Of a stretch of 64,000 nucleotides of DNA, positions 58,594 through 64,000 are shown piece after piece. The notes beneath the pieces are model-generated. The model was given only the letters and a program-made list of their open reading frames with translations. It was not told the origin of the DNA and searched no databases. The stretch is from contig DUMA01000007.1 of the NCBI GenBank assembly GCA_012840135.1, positions 1 through 64,000 of the forward strand, given 5' to 3'. Source of the stretch: Thermoanaerobacterales bacterium (GTDB taxonomy: Bacteria > Bacillota > Thermosediminibacteria > Thermosediminibacterales > Tepidanaerobacteraceae). A program made the translations under genes and the position numbers. Positions within the stretch are counted from its first letter, which is position 1. Each line of letters begins with the position of its first letter.

Positions 58594-58719
58594 AGACTTC
58601 TGCCCCCTTTTCCCGGCAAATCTTTCTTTAACCTAATTATCGCATTCCCCCGGCTTTTGAATTCCCCACCTCCTGAAAAACAATGTGTAAAAAATGGAAA
58701 TTTACACTAACAACTATTA

Positions 58720-58748
58720 TTATTCTATACAAACACAATTTTTCCTTC
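58720..58748 (-). promoter_or_regulatory. Sigma-H-like promoter of the receiver/kinase operon
   Basis: Minus strand GAAGGAAAA (58740-58748), 11 bases, ATAGAATAA (58720-58728), a full match to RNAGGAWWW-N11-RNNGAATWW. About 125 bases upstream of GTG 58593. Confidence 0.6.
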
Positions 58749-58798
58749 TTTTATCTAGAATTTATTTGAAATTTTTATAAAGTATGTTTTATATACTA

Positions 58799-61777
58799 CT
58801 ACTCATATTTCATAATAACAGTAGTATAGCGATCATCGTATATTTTAATGGTCTTGATTTTTATATGCTCCGGAATTCGGGCGCTTCCTCTCTTCACCGG
58901 GTATGCAATATTATTGACTATTATGGTGGTATCTACCGGTTCGAGGGTGTCTTTTTCCCTGACGGTTATAATGCCCCCAGGTAACACCTGAACCAGAAGT
59001 TCCCTGTCCTGCACTCCAAGCTTTATCGGGATCCACGACAATTCATTTCCGCCGTCCTCCTTTGCAACCAAATACCCGATAAAATTCGTCCCTTTTTCAG
59101 GTATATCTATGTGTAATTTTACCTTCCAGGATGACCCGGGCTGATGCATTGCCACCGGGTCTTCAACAACAATATTCTTGCTGTCCGTCAGAATCTGCCT
59201 TTTAATCCTGAATGCGGCGCTTCCACCTGGGACATAAAACCCATCGATGTATGCGATATAATCTCCCGGCACTGGCCTTACCATCTTGATTTTTTCCTCG
59301 ACCACATCGACCCCTGCAGATGACGCTGCTTCCTCATACCTGCCTGTTTTATCGTTCTTCCTATACAGGTAAAGATCCACATCCCCGCTGAAAGCTCCTG
59401 CTGCCTCTATTTCAATGCTGAGGCTCATGGCATCCGGAGGCACTATAAAAGATGTACTTCGGGCTAGTTCTCCCTGTCTTACCGTTACCAGTTCTGACGC
59501 TGTATCCTGTGTTTCTTCCGCCAGACCGAATCCCATCACATTCCCCCGAAAAGCTTTACTTCCATTTTTCAACAATATTTCCCGGGAAATTTGTCTTTGT
59601 CCCTTTTTGGCCGATAAATACAGATGGTCTCCGTCGATGAAAGCTCCCGATGCTGCTGCTGTCAAATCATAGTAGGTCCTGTCCGCTCCAAAATCGGACA
59701 AATTGTAATCGGATATCACCACTGCCTCCCATACTCCCGGCATAGGATTTTTCACCGTGAATGTAATCCCATCCCGCGATGCCATATAGTCGGATCCGGC
59801 ATAATCATCAAAGACTTTTTGCCCTTCAGGATCGTAAACGTATAAAAGACTTCTGCCCATGGTACCATTTTTTTCCTTCAACACTTTCAGACTGAAATTT
59901 AATTCGGACATCCCGGCTACAGTCCTGAAATAATAGCGTTGCCACCGGGCTGGCAGCAGATAATTTTTAAAATTCATGGAAACATTGCCTGCCATATCGT
60001 AGGGAACCACGGCGGTGGTGGTAAAATCGGTCACGGATCTTCCACCTGAGTATCCCGTCGTCCTGACGGTGTAAAGGCCGGGTTTTTCAGGAAAATCATA
60101 AGAAAGCGACACTCGCCGGGGCTTGCCCCGGGGAAGAAGCACGTATTCCTTGTCTGCCGTCACCCAGCCAGCATCCGACTCCAGTCTCAATTTCATCAGA
60201 TTTTCCGACATGTTTGTTAAATTTATATCTATCTTCCCCACAAGTATATTTCTTAGTAGTATTCCGCCCTTATACCCCGGGCTTTCCGGCAGCTTTATTT
60301 CTACCTTCCTGATGTCAGATTCCTTTGGATCGCTGCTTTTCAATATATCCCATGCCTTGACCACATCTATCAGGCCGTTCCCCTGTTCAAGGGGATTGTA
60401 ACCATCTATCTTTCTTGCACCTTTTTCAAGAGATTTTTTTATGGAGGCGGCGGTAACGTCCATGCCTTCCATTCGGGATTTTTGCATCAGCAGCGCAGCG
60501 CTGCCTGATACAAAAGGAGCAGCCATGCTGGTGCCGTCCATTAAGAAATACCCTGCGCCGTCCCATCTTGCCACCGTGGAAACGGCACTGGAGGGAGCCA
60601 CCACCGAAGGCAATGAAGAACCGCTGGAAGCTGGACCCACGCCAGAAAAATACCACAGGGTTTCTCCGGGGACCTGCACATTGTAGTTTATGCTCCAGAG
60701 TGCAGAAGACATATATGCCCACACCGTTATCACGCTATCGCTGTCTCCGCCGTCGCTGACAGTGGAAAGTCCCGGACCCGTATTCCCCGCGGCCATTACC
60801 ACCAGTGTCTTTTTGTCGATAGTTATTTTTTTAATTAGCTCGGACTGGGCCTTCTGTTCCTGCTTTGATGACGACAGATTGCCTATGCTTATGTTTATAA
60901 TGTCGGCACCGTGTTTTTTTGCGTAATCCACCGCACCGGCTATATCGTCCCAATTCCCGTCTCCCGAAGAACCCAGAGCTTTTATGGCCAAAATCTGCAC
61001 ACCGGGAGCGGTGCCCTGCATAGCTCCCCAGGCGCCTATAATTCCCGCCACATGGGTGCCGTGGCCGTTGCCGTCAAAACTCAATTTTACGGTATCGCCC
61101 GCGGGATTTATTTCCGAAACTACAAAAGACGATTCTTCGACATATTCGGTGCCGGGGTCGTCTCTGCCGAAAGTCGACCATTTATATCCTTTGCTGTACG
61201 CTTCAAGGGGCCTTTCATCTGTAAAATTGAAGTTCAGATTTCCATCCACATATACGGTATCGTATATTCCCGGCAATACAGGATCTGTGACCAGTACACC
61301 GAAAGAATCATCACTGTCTCCATCCCTGTTCAAGTCCTGGTTTATATATCCCCTCTCATCGAGCTGTTTTTCCTTTAAAAATCCCAAATGGTATTTTCCG
61401 CTTTTGGATTTTATGCCGGCCACATTGAATTCTATCCCATCAATCTTTATGGTATTCCCACCGGCAGCCGCGACATACTTCGTTTCGACCCTACCTTCAT
61501 CGGTAAAGTCGGCATAGTCCACTATCTTTATGCTTCCGCCAGGTGTCTTTTGAAGGTCTGGGTGACTTACATCAATTCCTGTATCTATGACGGCCACCCT
61601 GATTCCGCGGCCGTCGACACCTGTATTTTCCCTGAAAACATCAACTTTGATGGTTTTCAGGGCTTCCTTCATCCCTTCATTTACATCAATAAATGCCTCC
61701 TGGGCATGCACCCTGCCAGGCAATATAATCATCAAAATTATGAGCATTATTTTTAATTTTCTGAGCACGCCGATCAT
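58799..61777 (-). CDS. Large S8 (subtilisin-like) surface protease
   Basis: A 992-residue secreted protease with a signal peptide (hydrophobic to about residue 22, GRVHAQ). Catalytic Asp65 (VAVIDTGID), His242 (GNGHGTHVAG), oxyanion Asn332 (AAGNTGPG) and Ser417 (MDGTSMAAP). An unusually long Asp-His insert of about 175 residues contains an EF-hand-like loop DLNRDGDSDD (148-157), as in tripeptidyl-peptidase II and pyrolysin relatives. From about residue 500 come several beta-sandwich domains, probably for substrate or cell-wall binding. Its ATG overlaps the SLH gene stop by 4 bases. Confidence 0.9.
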   Translation of the reverse strand: MIGVLRKLKIMLIILMIILPGRVHAQEAFIDVNEGMKEALKTIKVDVFRENTGVDGRGIRVAVIDTGIDVSHPDLQKTPGGSIKIVDYADFTDEGRVETKYVAAAGGNTIKIDGIEFNVAGIKSKSGKYHLGFLKEKQLDERGYINQDLNRDGDSDDSFGVLVTDPVLPGIYDTVYVDGNLNFNFTDERPLEAYSKGYKWSTFGRDDPGTEYVEESSFVVSEINPAGDTVKLSFDGNGHGTHVAGIIGAWGAMQGTAPGVQILAIKALGSSGDGNWDDIAGAVDYAKKHGADIINISIGNLSSSKQEQKAQSELIKKITIDKKTLVVMAAGNTGPGLSTVSDGGDSDSVITVWAYMSSALWSINYNVQVPGETLWYFSGVGPASSGSSLPSVVAPSSAVSTVARWDGAGYFLMDGTSMAAPFVSGSAALLMQKSRMEGMDVTAASIKKSLEKGARKIDGYNPLEQGNGLIDVVKAWDILKSSDPKESDIRKVEIKLPESPGYKGGILLRNILVGKIDINLTNMSENLMKLRLESDAGWVTADKEYVLLPRGKPRRVSLSYDFPEKPGLYTVRTTGYSGGRSVTDFTTTAVVPYDMAGNVSMNFKNYLLPARWQRYYFRTVAGMSELNFSLKVLKEKNGTMGRSLLYVYDPEGQKVFDDYAGSDYMASRDGITFTVKNPMPGVWEAVVISDYNLSDFGADRTYYDLTAAASGAFIDGDHLYLSAKKGQRQISREILLKNGSKAFRGNVMGFGLAEETQDTASELVTVRQGELARSTSFIVPPDAMSLSIEIEAAGAFSGDVDLYLYRKNDKTGRYEEAASSAGVDVVEEKIKMVRPVPGDYIAYIDGFYVPGGSAAFRIKRQILTDSKNIVVEDPVAMHQPGSSWKVKLHIDIPEKGTNFIGYLVAKEDGGNELSWIPIKLGVQDRELLVQVLPGGIITVREKDTLEPVDTTIIVNNIAYPVKRGSARIPEHIKIKTIKIYDDRYTTVIMKYE

Positions 61778-62649
61778 TCCTCGAGAGATTTAATAAGTAC
61801 CACTCGTCCATTATCCACTATTATGTAAGCCCCGTTCCCGCTCATAGCCTTCACGTCTGTTTTTTTCTCTCCTTTATAGGCTGCCGCTTCCGGAGACAGG
61901 GGCAATGATGCAGGATTGCCATCTATAATTATCCTTATCTCCCCCGCTTTATCATCGACTGCCGTAATAAGACCGTAAAAGTCATAAATGTAGCCTTTCT
62001 TTGCAGCCATTGCTGTCAGGACTTTTGCCGCTTCAGCCCTTGTAGCAGGCCGGAGGGGCTCAAAGCGCCCCTCCGGTGTGCCTTTCACCAGCCCCTCTTC
62101 AACGGCATGGGCTGCATAGGGTGCGGCCCATGAAGGTATACTCGCTCTATCGACGAATTTCTTAAGGACCTGTCTGTTTTCCCAACCATAGCCAACTGTC
62201 CGCGGTTCAAACGCCCGGAAGAGCATTGCCACCATTTCGGCCCGATTTATGCTCCTGTCGGGATAGAAGCGGTTACCTTCGCCTTTCACTATGCCCAGCT
62301 CCCATGCCTCGGTTATGTAGCCCGCAGCCCAGTGCCCATCGATATCGGAAAAAACTCCTGAATAATACCGCACATCACCGGCTTCTTCTTCGTATCCCAG
62401 TGCAGTCACCAGCATTTTTACAAACTCTGCCCTCGTCACGGACTTTGCCGGAAAGAACTTAGCCCCTTCTCCGGCGATTATGCCTCTCGCGGAAAGCATG
62501 ACAATTTCACTTTCCGCAAAATTGCCGTCTATGTCGGAAAATTTCCTGAAAAAAGCATTGGCATGTGTCTCTGTAGGGACGCACATCCATAAAAATGTAA
62601 ATACAATGGCTGATATGAGTGCTTTTTTTGCGGCATCTAGGGATTTCAT
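61774..62649 (-). CDS. SLH-domain surface protein
   Basis: A 291-residue exported protein: signal peptide to about residue 31 (PTETHANA), then three S-layer-homology domains (roughly 35-85, 103-150, 165-215) with FSDIDGHWAAGYITEAWELGIVKGEG, YPDRSINRAEMVAML and RPATRAEAAKVLTAM. A C-terminal 70 residues (VDDKAGEIRIIIDGNPASL) resemble the repeats of the upstream protein. It should anchor non-covalently to secondary cell-wall polymer. ATG 62649 has AGAGG; co-transcribed with the S8 protease. Confidence 0.93.
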   Translation of the reverse strand: MKSLDAAKKALISAIVFTFLWMCVPTETHANAFFRKFSDIDGNFAESEIVMLSARGIIAGEGAKFFPAKSVTRAEFVKMLVTALGYEEEAGDVRYYSGVFSDIDGHWAAGYITEAWELGIVKGEGNRFYPDRSINRAEMVAMLFRAFEPRTVGYGWENRQVLKKFVDRASIPSWAAPYAAHAVEEGLVKGTPEGRFEPLRPATRAEAAKVLTAMAAKKGYIYDFYGLITAVDDKAGEIRIIIDGNPASLPLSPEAAAYKGEKKTDVKAMSGNGAYIIVDNGRVVLIKSLEE

Positions 62650-62662
62650 GGCAATCCTCTTT

Positions 62663-64000
62663 TCAATCGGAGATGGTCAGATCTATTATGGTATCCGCAA
62701 AGAACAAGCCGGCATCATAGCTTCCTGTAGCAATTATTCTGTCTCCTTCGTAAATTTTGCTTATGCTAATTTTGTTGGAACCTTTCATAAATACGGTATC
62801 GTCATTATAGTGGATTTCCTTTTGGGTTTTATTGCCATCCGCATCCTTTACGCTCATTACTATAACTTCGGCGTCTTTGTGGATGTACAGGACCGTTCCT
62901 TCAATTGTGTCCTGAACCTGCCGGGTGGTGACATCTATGCTCAAAGCCTCATCGCCTTCCACCTCCATATCGAGGTAATAACCGACCTGAAGATCATTTA
63001 TCTTTATTTTCTTCCTGTCCTTGAGTATTTCGGTATCAGTAGTGATATAAAAAGTGTAATCGTCACCATTTTCATCCGTTATGGTTACCGCAGGTGTATC
63101 CGATATGGTTATAACTTTCACTGTGCCGCTGATATCCCTTTTTACGCTCTTGGCACTTATTTCAACAATTTTGTTGTATTCCAGGTTAACGTCGACTTCG
63201 TCACCTTTTCTAAGGTCCTTTATGTCGGCAGACCTGCTGTTTTTCCTTATATCCGCATCTTTGTCCAGTTCAAAATCTCTATTATTTCCATCTTTATCTT
63301 CTATAGTGATCAGAGGGTTTTTCCCTGAAAAGCTGATAGCCTTGATGATGCCGCTGATTTCTTTTCTGGCGCTTTCGGCTTCTATCTTGACCACCTTGCT
63401 TGCCGCTATGGTTATGGTTGCCATGTCGTCAGGTATAAGATCTGAAAGTCCGGCGCTTTTTCCGTCTTTTTTGATACTGACATTGCTGCTTATGGTGTAG
63501 CTTTCCCGCTTGCCGGTATCCTCATTGTCTATTACAAGGATGCTATTCGTCGAAGTAATGATGGATCTTAAAATACCTGTTACCTTTTTCTCAATATTTT
63601 GAGCTTCAATCTTGACTATCTCCGCACCCGTTACATAAACCTTCGCCGGCTGCCCCACAGCAAGGTCGCTCAGCAAGGCGGACCTGCCATCCACATATAT
63701 GCCGGCACCGCTCTTTAATGTCAGCACCATATCGGTGCCGCCGGTCTTTTCCACAGTTAAAACGTTACGGGCAATGTCTATATCCTTGATGGTACCTTCA
63801 ATGGCGGCAGATGCGGGTATGCTGGAGGTCCCGCCGGATGTCACTTCTACGTAATCCAGCTTAAACCCCGTGCTGTCGGGAATCACTTCGACATAATCTC
63901 CCACTTTTATATCGTTTATCGTAATCTTTTTCAAAGAACCCTGATCATCCTTATATATAGAAGTGGACTTGTTTACAGTGTACGTTTTTGGTTCAGCGTT
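62663..64000 (-). CDS. Tandem-repeat surface protein, 5' end outside window
   Basis: The frame is open through the window edge, so the N-terminus is missing; 446 residues are seen. It consists of five repeats of about 75 residues with the pattern G-x-(I/V)-x(4)-I-x(6-8)-(I/V)-x-(I/V)-x-(D/E)-x(6)-(Y/F), a SxxIxxDGKS-like middle and KIxDLxxGDxVx(10)-V-x-I-x-A end (for example VDGRSALLSDLAVGQPAKV and LKDRKKIKINDLQVGYYLD). This is like the DUF5666/beta-barrel repeat family of S-layer-associated proteins. Likely secreted and operonic with the SLH protein and protease. Confidence 0.75.
   Translation of the reverse strand, partial: NAEPKTYTVNKSTSIYKDDQGSLKKITINDIKVGDYVEVIPDSTGFKLDYVEVTSGGTSSIPASAAIEGTIKDIDIARNVLTVEKTGGTDMVLTLKSGAGIYVDGRSALLSDLAVGQPAKVYVTGAEIVKIEAQNIEKKVTGILRSIITSTNSILVIDNEDTGKRESYTISSNVSIKKDGKSAGLSDLIPDDMATITIAASKVVKIEAESARKEISGIIKAISFSGKNPLITIEDKDGNNRDFELDKDADIRKNSRSADIKDLRKGDEVDVNLEYNKIVEISAKSVKRDISGTVKVITISDTPAVTITDENGDDYTFYITTDTEILKDRKKIKINDLQVGYYLDMEVEGDEALSIDVTTRQVQDTIEGTVLYIHKDAEVIVMSVKDADGNKTQKEIHYNDDTVFMKGSNKISISKIYEGDRIIATGSYDAGLFFADTIIDLTISD

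Noticed and set aside
1-64000. CRISPR arrays, rRNA operons, intact insertion sequences, prophage
   Set aside because: No regularly spaced direct repeats, rRNA sequence, complete transposase with inverted repeats or phage structural genes were seen.

Overview
The window looks like chromosome from an anaerobic, probably thermophilic or sediment-dwelling Firmicute of the Thermosediminibacterales/Thermoanaerobacterales type. This is inferred from gene content, not from a marker gene: rubrerythrin, rubredoxin, thiol peroxidase, encapsulin with a ferritin-like cargo, SLH-domain surface proteins, an SpmA/SpmB-like pair, LytS/LytR with a CstA transporter, TRAP transporters, strong AGGAGG ribosome sites and many TTG starts. 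There is no rRNA operon, CRISPR array or intact mobile element. Most genes lie on the minus strand.

Layout. 0-7 kb: sugar or polyol operon (binding protein, ATPase, permease, FGGY kinase, pentulose-phosphate-type epimerase, an SDR gene with an internal deletion, then the first codons of a TPP-dependent dehydrogenase E1 alpha). 7-12.3 kb: an operon of ATC-hydrolase-like protein, GntR regulator, sodium symporter and zinc deacylase, flanked by relics (a transposase fragment, half a tRNA-Lys, a DUF2786-type fragment). 12.3-21.6 kb: ABC-2 exporter with a NEW3 protein, LipA/LipB, MscL, amino-acid ABC transporter, PhoH/PIN ATPase with a 48-residue companion. 21.8-27.9 kb, plus strand: Ddl, then a peroxide/iron cluster (Tpx, rubrerythrin, ferritin-like cargo, encapsulin, two rubredoxin proteins, a rubredoxin-reductase-like flavoprotein). 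28-33.7 kb: FAH-family enzyme, iron alcohol dehydrogenase, IclR regulator, C39 peptidase, DUF815 ATPase. 33.7-46.6 kb: a 13-gene LacI-headed operon with a TRAP importer, shikimate-dehydrogenase-like enzyme, TIM-barrel isomerase, CoA-transferase, crotonase, IolB-like isomerase, cupin, MaoC hydratase, zinc dehydrogenase and a fumarate-reductase-like flavoprotein. 46.7-49.5 kb: PIN/RHH toxin-antitoxin pair, then KdgK and KDPG aldolase. 49.8-57 kb: ferredoxin, CstA, LytR/LytS, nucleoside-recognition pair, MazG-like enzyme, Rho. 57.2-64 kb: cytoplasmic histidine kinase and receiver protein, then a surface operon (repeat protein cut by the window end, SLH protein, large S8 protease).

Main discoveries. 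(1) Six intergenic sites match the sigma-H consensus RNAGGAWWW-N11-RNNGAATWW with exactly 11 bases between boxes (iclR site: one mismatch). They precede the ATC-hydrolase operon, the FAH gene, iclR, the lacI operon, eda and the kinase/receiver pair. (2) At iclR, FAH and eda a shared 19-base operator lies 11-12 bases downstream of that promoter, which defines a likely KdgR-type regulon. (3) The lacI operon has the same promoter class followed by two operators 24 bases apart. (4) The encapsulin start codon is separated from its Shine-Dalgarno by a hairpin that could bring them together. (5) tpx has a 7-1-7 PerR-like operator inside its promoter. (6) Each of the three binding-protein genes is followed by a hairpin without a T-run.

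The strongest candidate for an undescribed pathway is the LacI/TRAP operon. Its enzymes suggest import of a hydroxylated carboxylic acid (hydroaromatic such as shikimate or quinate, or a sugar acid), oxidation and isomerisation, CoA activation, then hydration and reduction steps. The substrate cannot be fixed from sequence alone.
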